A stretch of DNA of 64,000 bases from Deroplatys truncata (taxonomy: Eukaryota; Arthropoda; Insecta; Mantodea; Mantidae), in contig CM060989.1 of assembly GCA_030765065.1 (NCBI GenBank), positions 36,013,501 to 36,077,500 of the forward strand, in the 5' to 3' direction. This document shows, piece by piece, positions 53,771 to 64,000 of this stretch. A model generated the notes under the pieces. That model was not told the DNA's origin. It made no database searches and saw only the letters and a list, made by a program, of their open reading frames with translations. The stretch's first letter is position 1. The number at the start of each line of letters is the position of its first letter. The position numbers were made by a program, and so were the translations under genes.

Positions 53771-55523
53771 TGAGGCAGTATTATGTTGCGGTAACTTTCG
53801 TGTTATCTTATTTGCTGGGTGCCTGTTATTGTATTACTAGTTTGAATTTTGGGTTCTTTGTCCTCCGGCTAGCTCAGTCGAGCAAATCTCTTGAACAGGG
53901 TGTGTAAACTAAAAGGAGTTGTCACTAATAGATAACACTGATAAAAGAATTTGTTTTTACACTTTTATTGCCGTCACGATTTATTAATTTCACGTATATA
54001 TTACTCTTGATACACGCCCGACTGAAACTGCTATATTTTCGAATGTAACTATAATCACTTATTTGCCGCACATTATTAATTCTAGTATTTCACATTTTAT
54101 AACTAACTTTACGACGCGAGAGATTCTGTAGAACTGCGCGACGTGTAACCGGTGAATGATTCTGTTGAACTGAGCAATACTTGTCTCTGGCTTTAGCTTT
54201 TTATACTCCCTCACCCCGATATGCCTAAAGATTATAACAGAGCTGCTATTGGTTAATAAAACGCGCCAACATTAGCGTCTATTTTTATATCCAATCAAAA
54301 TTACGAACACATATGCTCTAGAGAAGATATTCCCTCCATTTCTAAAGAAAAGCGCGCTACTCTGACGTCATTTGTTTGTGTCTTATAATTGATAAACAAC
54401 TCACCCCATCGCTCATTGTTACCCGCTCCTATTGTCAGCTTCAGTGAGGTCGTGTAAACTTATTTCCTAACAATGCTTATACTTAACAAACATCTCAAAT
54501 CAATGTCATACAATAATGTTAATTTACACTATAATCACTCTGGCATTTACAGTGTTGTGATATAAAATACTGCCACAATTATTAACACTTACATGATTTC
54601 AGTCAAATTATATAGTATGTAAGTTCAATAACAGCCCGCCTTGAAGCAATATGTGTATGTAATAATTTGTAAGATATATGTAACAGTCACTGCATATGCT
54701 TATATTATTGTATTCATGTGTAATAATGTTATGTGAATATATTACGTAATTTAATAATGTAGGAGCTGTGGGAATAATAAGTTAAACGTTGCTAACAATG
54801 AGGTAACCTTGAGGCAATAATGAGTTTGAGAGTTTAAATGTTATTTGTGATTCTTGGAAGCATTAATGTAATTTTAGTGACAGTTTATAAAAATAGCCAA
54901 TCAACAACCAGAAAAAGCTTTAGTTAAATGCAGGTATTCTATTGGAGTAGGATTAGCCAATCAGAGACTTGAAATACAGAAATTTGCAAGTTTAGACGGT
55001 TGAAATCTATTCAGTTGTCACAACTGGATGCGTTGCTTCTGCGTCCTCGGGAGATTTAATACGTATTCGTGTGAGACGAAAAATTAAATTTACGTGTTAA
55101 AAAGTGTAATTAATGATAAAAAAAGAATCTCACAGCTCTCTATATCAGTGAAGTGTTATTTAATTTGTGTCAAGAATTAATAAAAAGGAGTGAATTAAAA
55201 CTTAAAATCTGCGGAAGCCTACATTCTTGTCGCATCACGCCCTGTATTCATGTCTCTAAAATAATACTGACGCAGCCGAGGCAACATAAATATTAAATAT
55301 TTGAAAGAAACAATTTAATTACAAAGTGCAAAGGCCACCTGAAAGTACATTTGGGGCGAAGGCTACCGGAAACTGTTTACAATACGTGCGGTTGCAACTA
55401 CTACAAGTTCGGCTCTCCAACAGTTGAAATACAATACATCATCTACAGACTGACTTTCAAAACGTAACAAACCACCTACTTCAAATTGGCTTCCATACGT
55501 GGGGCTGTAATCATCATTCTTCA
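53771..55523 (+). mobile_element. LTR-1 family solo LTR, copy E, split by an LTR-2
   Basis: It begins TGAGGCAGTATTA (53771) and ends ..ATCATCATTCTTCA (55523), with AGAG on both sides (53767-53770 and 55524-55527). An LTR-2 is inserted 13 bp from its start. The remainder, from attaacacttacatg on, follows LTR-1 order: gcccgccttgaagc, gtaatttaataatgtaggagc, paired CCAAT boxes, aattaataaaaagg, ctgacgcagccgaggc, ggttgcaactac and the cttcaa.ttgg units. Finding AGAG on both sides only when the two parts are treated as one LTR supports the reconstruction. Confidence 0.88.
53784..54577 (-). mobile_element. LTR-2 family solo LTR inside LTR-1 copy E (794 bp)
   Basis: On the plus strand it begins TGTTGCGGTAAC and ends ..AATACTGCCACA, flanked by ATTA (53780-53783 and 54578-54581). 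Promoter motifs on the minus strand are GAGTATAAAAAG and then GCTCAGTTC about 30 nt on; AATAAAAG lies downstream. Full-length homology to 30491-31319. It is younger than the LTR-1 it interrupts. Confidence 0.88.
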
Positions 55524-55569
55524 AGAGAGGGAGAGAAAATAGAAAATGTCTAAATACACCAAAACAACG

Positions 55570-55990
55570 GGAATAATTAATACCACTATGGAAACCTCCT
55601 TAGTACAAAACAAAACCAGAGTTCGCTTGGCAGGACACGTGCTTTGTTACGGCATTGAGGCATGCACATTAAGAAAGTAAGAAGAAAGCAGAATAAATGC
55701 TAATGAAATTAAATTTGTGAGATACACAGCAGGATATACCAAATGGGAGCATAATTATAATGAGGAAGTAATTGAACAATTACATTTAGAACCTGTAATT
55801 TGGTTAATAAAATGATAAGTCATCTGCAACGCATGCGTACAAATAGAATCCCAAAATTCTTCGACATTCATGTACGATCTTCACTATAGTCCAAACGGGA
55901 AGGGATTTTTAGGTCGCCCAAGGATTCAAAGTTCAACAGGGAGATCACAAGAGGTCACAGGGCCTAATATTCGTACTTGAAAAGAGGAAG
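55570..55990 (+). pseudogene. LINE C-terminal relic
   Basis: Reads ..RVRLAGHVLCYGIEACTLRK, then ..RINANEIKFVRYTAGYTKW.. and ..VIEQLHLEPVI.. (55620-55815). After a frameshift come ..HLQRMRTNRIPK.. and ..SPNGKGFLGRPRIQSS (to about 55930). The YG.E.xTL...E.KF.R.T.GYT.W motif and the later H..RM..RIPK, GRPR block are typical of the region after the RT in one insect LINE group. Stops show decay. It lies directly after LTR-1 copy E. Confidence 0.75.
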
Positions 55991-55999
55991 AAAAGGACA

Positions 56000-56750
56000 T
56001 CTTGGATATTAAATGTTTTGACAATCATCATTTAACACTAATATATTAGGGTATAGAATATACCCGAGAGGGGAAACCTCGCGCATGACGATCTATGGAA
56101 GATCTATTGAGGCTACTACCCTCCCAGAAGAAAAGGATGCAGTGAAGGAACCACAGGAGGCTACAGATCGAAGGCAGACAGGTCACAGCGACGCACGGAA
56201 ATACCTAACAATTCCTGGCTCGAATATCCGCCCCACTACTAGAGCTGCCTAGAAAGGACGATGAACGACTCGTCCAACCAAGCAGCCCTCCAGTGTCCAC
56301 AGGAAATGCTGTTTCCTTGAACTTGGCATTCGTGCTATCTGTTTGGCACCACCACACTACATAATCTAGAAACACACCTGAAAGATGAGAAGGAAGAGGA
56401 ATAAAAAGGAAACGAGGGAAAGGAAATCATGTTAGAAGAAAAACCAAAGAGGTTTTTGCATACTGTAGTGGGGATGAATGGGAAAAAGGTTTTCTTGGTG
56501 TCGGTTTTCTGACTCGGAAGGATTGCTGTTGCCGGCTGCTCAGGTAGATGGTTATTGTTTGGGTGACTCTTATCTCAGCGAGTGTGGATAGGAGTTGAAT
56601 GATACTCACAGTCCTCCTTCAGTGGCCCGTTTATTCTGATGATCCACACTGTTTTCCTTGACCGAATCCACTTCACACAAGACTTGATTCCGCCTATCAT
56701 CCCCAGCTAGTATTTACGTGATTTCCGCTTTTCTAAATTACCGTGAGATG
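56000..56750. other. Unannotated sequence
   Basis: No recognised repeat or domain between the LINE relic and H16. A short minus-strand frame at 56427-56609 is unsupported. Confidence 0.4.
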
Positions 56751-56753
56751 TTG

Positions 56754-57600
56754 AAAAATCTGATGTGTTACACTCACATGACTTTCTCTACTCTTGTACA
56801 AACTATTTTTACAAATGCTTATTCTCCATATGCTTCATGTTAATCGAGATATCGAGATGTTAATCTTATTGCTAATTTTCTTGTACATGCAAGGGAAATT
56901 GGTAGGCTTTAAGTTATAGTCAAATATTTTAAGAGCTGGTTACTATGTGGAGTATTCTATTCTCTTTGCATTACCGGGACAAAAAAATTAGAATTTGTGA
57001 AAAAGTATAAGTATTGAAAAATTTAAGGGAATAACAAGCAATATCTCGAAAATGGTTCACTCAACAAAAAAATGTATATGACATAAATTGTGTATTGTAA
57101 CGCGATCTACATTGTTTGTGTAGTAAAATTTTGTCTATCTCTTATGGTTTACCAGTTATGCAAAAGTCGTTCACAATGAAGAATACTTTTGGAGACATTC
57201 CCAAAAAATTCGAGATATACATTTCATTTGCCATGAAAGTATCTTAAACATATGATATTTTAATCAAAATCGTTAGAGCCATTTTTGAGAAAATTAAAAT
57301 TTTCGAAAAATGTTCCATGTAAAGGTTAATCTGGGGTGGGCGAATTTTCTTGAAAACCTTCGTGTCGCATCTCTGGAAGATACTGAACTTAAATACCAAG
57401 TTTGGTGTTTATCCGACCGTTCGTTTCTGAGTTATGCTGTTCACAGATTGACAGACACACACACGGACATGTTTCCAAAAACGCTTTCTTTTGGATTCAG
57501 GGGGCCTCAAAACATAAATTTCAGGTGAAATCTCGGTATCGAATTTTTGGATGGAATAAATACTTCCCCTACTTACTATACGTAGTAGAGAAAGTAAAAA
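56754..57600 (-). repeat. H-family repeat copy H16, full length
   Basis: From aaaaatctgatgtgttacac to cgtagtagagaaagtaaaaa in reverse orientation. Both subterminal 12-mers are perfect. Flanks are gagatgttg and tataacc. A short (AC)n near 57450. Confidence 0.93.
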
Positions 57601-57611
57601 TATAACCATGT

Positions 57612-57682
57612 AAAGGTAGAATCAGATGACTGACAAATTCAATGCCATAGCCGGGATTTGTCAGTCATCTGATTCTACCTTT
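57612..57682. repeat. Perfect 27-bp inverted repeat with 17-nt loop
   Basis: Arm 57612-57638 (aaaggtagaatcagatgact..) is exactly complementary to arm 57656-57682. The loop is tcaatgccatagccggg. It lies 12 bp from the end of H16. An RNA of this region would form a stable hairpin; whether it is transcribed is unknown. Confidence 0.95.
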
Positions 57683-57689
57683 CCAATCC

Positions 57690-58539
57690 TGTCCAACACA
57701 CGGCTTGTGTGAAAAAACATTTATTTCCAATAACGATGTAAGTTTTAATGATTTGACTTTATTTCTAACTACCTTTGCTGATTTTTACTGAACACTAAAT
57801 TTCAAAAACACACAAATGCTTAAGTTTCGACATTTACACTGTTCCCCTATATGACACGAAATGCTTTGAATTTCTACATCTATACTGATTCCCGGTATGA
57901 CACGAAGTGCTTTACGTTATGACATCTCTACTGCTCCCTGTACGACATGAAATGATCCATCTTACACACGTCTCAAACTGCTCTCCGTCATAGATAATTT
58001 TTCTATTCTCCGCTTGTTTTCTAGTTTCATTCCTCCTTTTTCTATGCACGTGGCTTTTATAATTTCCCATTGGTCATTTTTCTAAGTTTTCCGCCGTTTC
58101 CTATTGGTTCATTATATTTTCAACTTGACCTTGCCCGCGTCTACCATTATCGCCTTACGCTCGCATGATTAGGTTTTCTGTGCGGTTGACTGTATTCGAC
58201 TTCCTTTCTGTTGTTCTAGCTTCCTGTGAGTTTCACCAGATTTCTATAGAACTTAAGCGTTTGCTAATCTTTCTTTCCTGTATGTTCTTAAAGTATTTCA
58301 CCTTTTACAATTTTCACTATGTGTCTTTTCGTTTTAAATACGCGTTTTCCTACATTTTATTTCACATTCTGATTATTTATTCGTATCTGTTCTTTACTTT
58401 ATTTCTTTCGTTATGATTTTATTCTCCCCTTTTCTAATCCTTAATATTATCTTTTATTCTTCCTTCTTATTTTTATTCCCTTCCTTATTACTTTGATTAT
58501 GGTAATTATTAACATTATTATGGTTATTATTATTATATA

Positions 58540-58576
<37 letters not shown>

Positions 58577-58600
58577 GCGGATCTTATCACTTCAAAACCC
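57690..58600. other. Unannotated AT-rich stretch with (ATT)n
   Basis: No gene recognised. 57836-57990 contains loosely repeated phrases (gacacgaaatgctttga / gacacgaagtgctttac / gacatgaaatgatcc). (ATT)n occupies 58541-58575, next to a SINE-B head. Confidence 0.5.
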
Positions 58601-58604
58601 ACAA

Positions 58605-58725
58605 GGGAAAACCACCAAAAACCCTAGGTCAGAGTGAGTGGTCTACGGGAATCGAATCCGTGACCTCCCGAATGCGATCTTTACACGTTATCACGGACGC
58701 AACTCGCTCGGTACATTAAAGTTTT
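58605..58725 (-). repeat. SINE-B head fragment
   Basis: On the minus strand the B box appears as ggattcgattcccgtag. The adjacent body gtcagagtgagtgg / aaaccaccaaaaaccc matches other SINE-B copies. It ends at the (ATT)n run. Confidence 0.65.
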
Positions 58726-59030
58726 TTGTAGGCTTATACAGGATGATTCAGAATAACACCAAATAATTTTAAGGTGTGGTTCATGGGTTATAATTGAGTA
58801 TTTTCTTGTAGGGAATATATGTCAATAAACGTCTTGTTATCGAACTAGTGGACATTAAGGTGTTTCAAACACCGCGTCGGGTTAGATAGAATTCTATGAA
58901 ACAGATCCCCGTTCCCCCACAGCATTGAATTATTGCTTATGTTTTCTTTCCTTTGCATTTTGGAATATCTTGTATTCTGTTTTTAAAACTGTTTATATCA
59001 CCATAAACTAAAATCTGCGTTTTGTTATTA

Positions 59031-59803
59031 CAGATGGCCCAACAGCGCCGTATTTCACGTGTGCATATATCCCTTTGCGTTAAAAGAGTTGCAGAACTCA
59101 ACGGGGCAATTTCAAGTAAACACAGATCACTTGAGAATTGACCTTCGTTCTACCCTTCTTCCTTATAAGCGAAGACGATGGCGGTTCGCACACATTGTAA
59201 AGCAGTCCCAAGGCTTGCACTGGAGTGTACAGTCCGTGATGATAGATACTGCTTTTATCGCCTGACCTTGCACTGCATAGGGTTTATATATCACCATTCA
59301 AAGGTGTACATTAGCCAGTAAGGGGAAAGGAAAAGGAAATAGTGCGCGGAAGGATACAGGTCATTGGGGCAAGATTATAAGAACCAGGGTTTACAATGCG
59401 TAATGTAACAAAAGAACAGCGTAAACAGAATTAAAAGAATAATTATGGGCGCATACTAATCGGTCCAATAAAGGCTTTTTAATTATTTGTCAATCTAAAA
59501 ATATCCTCCAAAATAAAGTCTCTGTGACTGAAGTGGAAAACATCCTAATACTTTTTGATCTGTTCACACTGTTCTTGTCTATCATCACGGACTTTATACT
59601 CTAGTGCAAGCCTGGGAACTACTTGTTAAGAGCGCGATCTGCTCATCTTCGCTGATAAGTAAGAGGAGTGGAATCAGATCGCTGACGCTAATGCGCCAGT
59701 TCCCAACTAACCTGTATTTACTTAGAATTGCCCCGTTTTACAACTCTTTTAATGCGCGTCCGCATGTCTGCACAAGTGAAGCATGGCGCTGATGAGCCAC
59801 CTG
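59031..59803. mobile_element. Foldback DNA element with about 220-bp terminal inverted repeats
   Basis: The left end CAGATGGCCCAACAGCGCC is matched in reverse by the right end CAGGTGGCTCATCAGCGCC. The inverted match continues through cgttaaaagagttg, acggggcaattt.aagtaaa.acag, aagcgaagacgat / cagcgaagatgag and aggcttgcactggagtgta, to cagtccgtgatgatag. The two arms cover 59031-59250 and 59577-59803. The centre has no transposase. The short frames inside are arm artefacts. Confidence 0.85.
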
Positions 59804-59808
59804 TTATA

Positions 59809-61059
59809 CGAGGGAAGTCCCAGAAGTACCCGACCTGACGTATATATAGCGGTTGTTTCAAACAAATGACTATGGTAGAAAGTACCGTCCTTATAAAGCT
59901 TAAGTTTGAAGTTTGACGATGCTACGTTGTTTAGTAATTGTTTGGCAGCCATTAAACTCTCTCAGCGAATTTGTGAACATGGATAAAACTGGCTATCGTT
60001 ATATGATACAATGCTTTTATTTGAAAGGTCATAGTCCAACTAATATTAAAGTGAGCTAGATTCTACTCTGGGGGAGTCTGCTCCTTCGTTTACAACAGTA
60101 AAAGGACAGAGTTTAAGCGAGGCCGTCCGAGCTGCCAAGATGAACATCGCAGTGATCGACCAAATGAGCTGGCCACGCCAGAAATTATGAAGCAAATCCC
60201 CAAAAGGGTATTGGATAACCATCAACTGAAAGTGCGTGAGCTAGCAGACATCGTAGGCATTTCAAAAAGTGTTGTACATTGCGCACTTACTGAAAATTTA
60301 ACATGAGAAAGCAAGATGGGTGCCGCATTTACTCACAAGGGAACAAAAGCAGCGTCGTGAGAATGTTTCAGTCGAGTATTTGGCGATGTTTCGCTGCAAT
60401 AAAGCCGAGGTTTTGCGTCGATTCATAACCATGAATAAAACATGGGTCCATCACTTCACATCTGAGACGAAGGAACAGTCAAAACAGTGGATTTAAAGGT
60501 GAGAATCAGCTCCAAAGAAGGCGAAGACAGTTCCATCTGCAGGCAAGGACATGGCGTCAGTTTTTGGGATACGTGTGGGATAATTTTCATTGATTATCTT
60601 CAAAAAGGAAAAGCAATCAATGACGAGTATTATGCAAACTTATTGTAGCGTTTGAATGATGAAATCAAGTAAAAACGGCCGCATTTAGCGAAAAAGAAAG
60701 TTCTGTTTCATCAAGACAATGCACCAGTTCACACATCCATTATCGCCATGGCCAAAATCAATGAGTTAATGTTTGAATTGCTTCCTCATGCACCCTATTC
60801 GCCAGAATTAGACCCCTCTGATTATTTTCTGTTTCCAAGGTTGAATAAGATTTGCCAACAATGAAGAGGTGAAGTTTGCAGTTGATGGGTATTTTGCAGA
60901 ACTCGACGATTCCCACTATAAACAGGGTATCGTAGCTATTGAACATCGCTGGGAAAATTGTATCGAGCTGAAAGGAGACTATGCAAGGAAATAAGCATGT
61001 TTTTTCCCAATATTTTTGTTTTTTCTTTGTTAGGTCGGGTACTTCTGGGACAGCCCTCG
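59809..61059 (+). mobile_element. mariner-like element, 1251 bp, complete ends
   Basis: Termini CGAGGGAAGTCCCAGAAGTA and, inverted, CGAGGGCTGTCCCAGAAGTA, flanked by TA (59807-59808 and 61060-61061). Same family as 22812-24083. It starts 5 bp after the foldback element. Confidence 0.94.
59979..60990 (+). pseudogene. mariner transposase pseudogene
   Basis: Starts MDKTGYRYMIQCFYLKGHSP. Broken pieces follow: ..VRELADIVGISKSVVH.., ..ARWVPHLLT-like.., then MNKTWVHHFTSETK where the first catalytic aspartate (MDETW) is asparagine. HQDNAPVHTSIIAMAKINEL and ..YSPELDPSDYFLFP keep the second and third aspartates. Several frameshifts and stops are present. Colinear with the transposase at 22901-23995 but decayed independently. 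Confidence 0.9.
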
Positions 61060-61329
61060 TAAGTGGTAAGGAATTCCGTCACATATTATGCACCACTTTG
61101 TGACTTTGTGGTTCCTACAGGAGGTGTATGTTTTCAATCTCAGCTATCAGGATATGCTAATGTATATTTACTGCATATGTTATATATGCTTATATTATAA
61201 TGTATAAGGATATATACTTTTAAGTGCTTTCTACTATATTAGTGGACTCATCGCAAGAGGACTCAATGAGATAATCGCGTTGCCAAAACACAGTTATTCT
61301 GTTTGCATCAGGAAGTATATGTGTATTTA

Positions 61330-62640
61330 GAAGCCAAAGGTACGGAGCAGAGCACCGCAAGTAAGCTGCAGCGACCTTTTTACTTTCTCTACTACGTATA
61401 GTAAGTAGGGGAAGTATTGTATTCCACCCAAAAATTCGATACCGAGATTTCACCGGAAATATATGTTTTGAGATCCCCTGAATCCAAAAAAAGCATTTTT
61501 GGAAACATGTCCGTGTGTGTGTCTGTGTGTGTGTGTCTGTGTGGCTGTGAACAGCATAACTCAAAAACTAACAGTCGGATAAACACCAAACTTGGTATTT
61601 AGGTTCAGTATCTTCCAGAGATGCGACACGAAGGTTTTCAAGAAAATCCCTCCACACCAGACTACCCTTTACATAGAACATTTTTCGAAAATTTTAATTT
61701 TCTCAAAAATGGCTATAACGATTTTGATGAAAATATCACATGTTTAAGATAATGTCACGAGAAATAAAATGTATATCTCGAATTTTCTGGGAATGTCACC
61801 AAAAGTATTCTTCATTGTGAACGACTTTTGCATAACTGGTAAACCATAAGAGATAGACAATATTTTACTACACAACAAATGTAGATCGCGTTAAAATACA
61901 CAATTTATGTCATATACATTTCTTTTGTTGAGTGAACCGTTTTCGAGATATTGCTTGTTATTTCCTTAAATTTTCCAATACTTATACTTTTTCTCAAATT
62001 CGTTATTCATTTTTTTATGTCCTGGACATGCAAAGAGAATGGAATGCGCCACATAGGAACCAGCGATAAAATATTTGACTATCGCTTAAAAGCTACCATA
62101 TTTCCCTTGCATCTACAAGAAAATTACCAATAAGATTGACATCTCGATAAACATGAAACATATGGAGAATAGGCGTTTGTAAAAATATATTGTACAAGAG
62201 TAGAGAAAGTCATGTGAGTGTAACACATCAGATGTTTTACTTCTACCGTGACCACTGGGAGGGAGGAAAAAGAGGAGAGATCAGAAGGGCGACAGATGCA
62301 AGCATGGATGGGATCCCTAACGTTTCCAGTTCTAACCCATCCGCCATCCGAACCCCCGGTGACTTGTGTTGGGATCCACACGGAGGCGGGTCCTAACTGA
62401 GTAGTCCCGCAAAGACGCCTCTAGAAAGCGTACATCCGCTGCCCAGCCCCAACCCTGAAACAAATCACAATGAAAAGGATTGTGGGTAGGATAAATGAGG
62501 GGCAGGAAAGTCGTGGTAGAGGAGGAACCACTCCATCATTCGCCTGTCGACTCGGGGACACCACGAAAAATGCGTGGATCAGAGCGGGCATTCGCCGGGA
62601 TTTAATACGGGACCACACGACTGCGAGCTGTACATATATG
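61330..62640 (-). repeat. SINE-B copy, split by H17
   Basis: The left piece 61330-61376 (ggagcagagcaccgcaagta) matches the distal SINE-B end. The main part resumes at about 62238 (ttttacttctaccgtgaccactggg), includes gtttccagttctaacccatcc and gtcctaactgagtagtcccgc, and runs to a decayed tRNA-like head near 62600-62640. The junction on the left is imperfect, so the split is likely but not certain. Confidence 0.65.
61377..62237 (+). repeat. H-family repeat copy H17, full length
   Basis: From ttttactttctctactacg to gagtagagaaagtcatgtgagtgtaacacatcagat. Subterminal 12-mers are perfect. The TG-rich tract is tgtgtgtgtctgtgtgtgtg. Inserted within a SINE-B-derived sequence. Confidence 0.93.
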
Positions 62641-62644
62641 TATC

Positions 62645-63120
62645 TACTCTCTGGTTTGTAGCAGCGCAGGAAAAAACTAAAAGAATAAAACTAGAGCAAA
62701 ACAACTAAGGAGGGTCAGCGCCCTCTCCTGAATATATGATGGGCCTCAGTACTCGGGTTCCGGAGCCCCTGCAGTGATGGTGAATGAAGGAATGACTCCC
62801 ATACGCTGCTGCTGACACATTCAGACGAAGGATTAATTTGAAACTGTCTCATAAAGTGATATGTACCCTTACGCGAAAGCACAGAGTCGTAATTATGGTA
62901 GTGCAAGTGCGCTTGTGGAGCGTATAATTTCACGCTTTCATGTCGACTTAACGCAACTCGCCGTGATCGTTAGACAATTTCCCGACGCGAGTGTTGGGCA
63001 AGTTGTCTAATCACACAGGCGCTTACAGCACGCTGCATGCACAACCTCAAAGGGAAATGAAACAATCCTGCGCGAATGCAATGCTGATAGTTTTTTTTTT
63101 TTTTTTTTTGAAGTGTCGTA
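62645..63120. other. Unannotated sequence ending in poly(T)
   Basis: No gene seen. A short inverse pair (acaatttcccgac..ggcaagttgtctaat near 62970-63010) and T19 at 63091-63109, the likely complement of the SINE-C poly(A) tail. Confidence 0.45.
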
Positions 63121-63345
63121 CATGCAATTAAATTATAATTGGGAAGGGGAACTTGGGAAGGACACGTTCCAGGTCTAAGTTTATCTTACCTTCCCGGTTT
63201 TTCCTAGTTATGAGTACGGAGAAAAATCTGAAAAAAAAGACCTGGTACACGGAGGACGGTTCTGGCGGGTTTTGAACCGCGGACCTCTCGTTCGCGAGGA
63301 CGTGGCTTAACGTCCTCGGCTACTCGTGTCGATAAATCTACATAG
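63091..63345 (-). repeat. SINE-C copy with poly(A) tail
   Basis: On the minus strand the head reads gtagccgaggacgttaagcc (A-box region, tRNA-Ser/Leu-like). It is followed by gcggttcaaaacccgccag (B box), then the body (ggaaaaaccgggaaggtaag, ttccc.aagttcccc) and a 3' A19 tail (T19 at 63091-63109). Same family as 13465-13660. Confidence 0.8.
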
Positions 63346-64000
63346 AGATTACTAAAGCGAAATTTTGACATTTTTCCACCATTATGGTGTAAATCACTAA
63401 AATCTGGTGATATTTGTGTTTTTAAGTTCCATTCATAGTCGGCAACTCCTCTGCAAATACGCACATGTTATATGTACGAAGGTTACTTATATTGTATCTG
63501 TTGCGTTGCCGCCGTGTTTTTATATTCGCAGGTGTTCAAACTTTGCGCACCGAACCATTTAGTCACCAACTGACGTACTAGTTATAATATTACTATTTAT
63601 ATTAGATTAATTGTGTCTAGTTATAATAGTTAGGCTAATTATACAAGCATTAATTATTATTAGATTATTTTATTAGCTTTTACCTTTGCAGATAACTAGA
63701 AATTTGAATTTTGTTTGCAATTTTTTGTGTAAACGTTGTCTGTTTGTGTGGGATTTAGTTTTAGAGGAAGTAGTTCTGAGCAGAATAAAACCAAAAGATG
63801 TTTAATTCTTTGGTTTTGGTAAGTACGCCGAAATCATTTTAAAACATAACTATAAGTTATTTTTCATACTATTGTGGTGTATTATTAATTTTATTGTCAT
63901 TACCAGACGCACTATCGTACTGTATTGTTGCTACCAAACGTAGCATTATAGTGTCTCCTTAGTTATATTTCGGCTTAACGGCCTTTCCTTTTACCGCGGA
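63346..64000. other. Unannotated AT-rich sequence
   Basis: Nothing recognised. AT-rich, with several near-identical short phrases (ttagttataatagttag, ctagttataatattac) around 63580-63640. Confidence 0.4.

Noticed and set aside
58735-59030. A MITE starting tacaggatgattcagaataac
   Set aside because: The sequence resembles the start of common insect MITEs, but no inverted partner or duplication could be found nearby.

Overview
This window reads as AT-rich, repeat-dominated nuclear DNA of an insect. I infer a blattodean (cockroach or termite-like) or another large-genome insect from the mix of mariner, DUF4817/DDE-type and hAT transposases, tRNA-derived SINEs, several non-LTR retrotransposons and solo LTRs. 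There are no bacterial operons, no rRNA or functional tRNA genes, and no CRISPR array. I found no host gene that I can support. Every recognisable protein stretch is a decayed transposon product. The closest thing to host coding sequence is a 38-codon ORF at 29988-30104, and the closest thing to a host promoter is a TATA/Inr pair near 38803-38842.

The dominant component is a non-coding interspersed family of about 850 bp, called H here, with at least 17 copies or fragments. Good copies start in a T-run followed by ACTTTCTCTACT. They carry a variable (TG)n/(CA)n stretch roughly 120 bp in. They end with the inverse of the 5' motif (AGTAGAGAAAGT), then a short stem (ATGTG..CACAT), then CAGATTTT. 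Five copies interrupt other recognisable elements, always inside T- or A-runs and with no clear target duplication. The subterminal inverted repeats, the 3' stem and the T-run insertion suggest a non-autonomous Helentron relative (HINE/DINE-1-like). This is inference, and the family is the best candidate here for something undescribed.

Layout: 0-7 kb holds three-deep H nests, a palindromic MITE, a LINE tail, a transposase relic and the first solo LTR. 7-17 kb holds a TIR-bounded DDE element, SINE-A copies, H copies, and a mariner inside an H copy that itself contains a SINE. 17-30 kb holds SINE-B, nested H copies, a mariner, back-to-back LINE fragments and two LTR-1 solo LTRs. 30-39 kb holds an LTR-2 solo LTR, a 5'-truncated LINE with a perfect 14-bp target duplication and an H insertion, further LINE relics, and an inverted pair of about 0.9-1.0 kb repeats. 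39-53 kb holds sparser relics (Tigger-like, mariner with an H insert, hAT, SINEs). 53-64 kb holds LTR-2 nested in LTR-1, a LINE, an H copy, a perfect 27-bp hairpin, a foldback element next to a mariner, and an H copy inside a SINE-B.

Two LTR families are defined precisely from TG...CA ends and 4-bp target duplications. LTR-1 is about 1.0 kb with duplications TATT, AATT, GATT and AGAG. LTR-2 is about 0.8 kb with duplications AATT and ATTA. All transposases are broken by stops, frameshifts or lost catalytic aspartates, so any mobility would need factors from elsewhere. The insertion order can be read locally: H copies are both hosts and guests, so the family was active over a long period.
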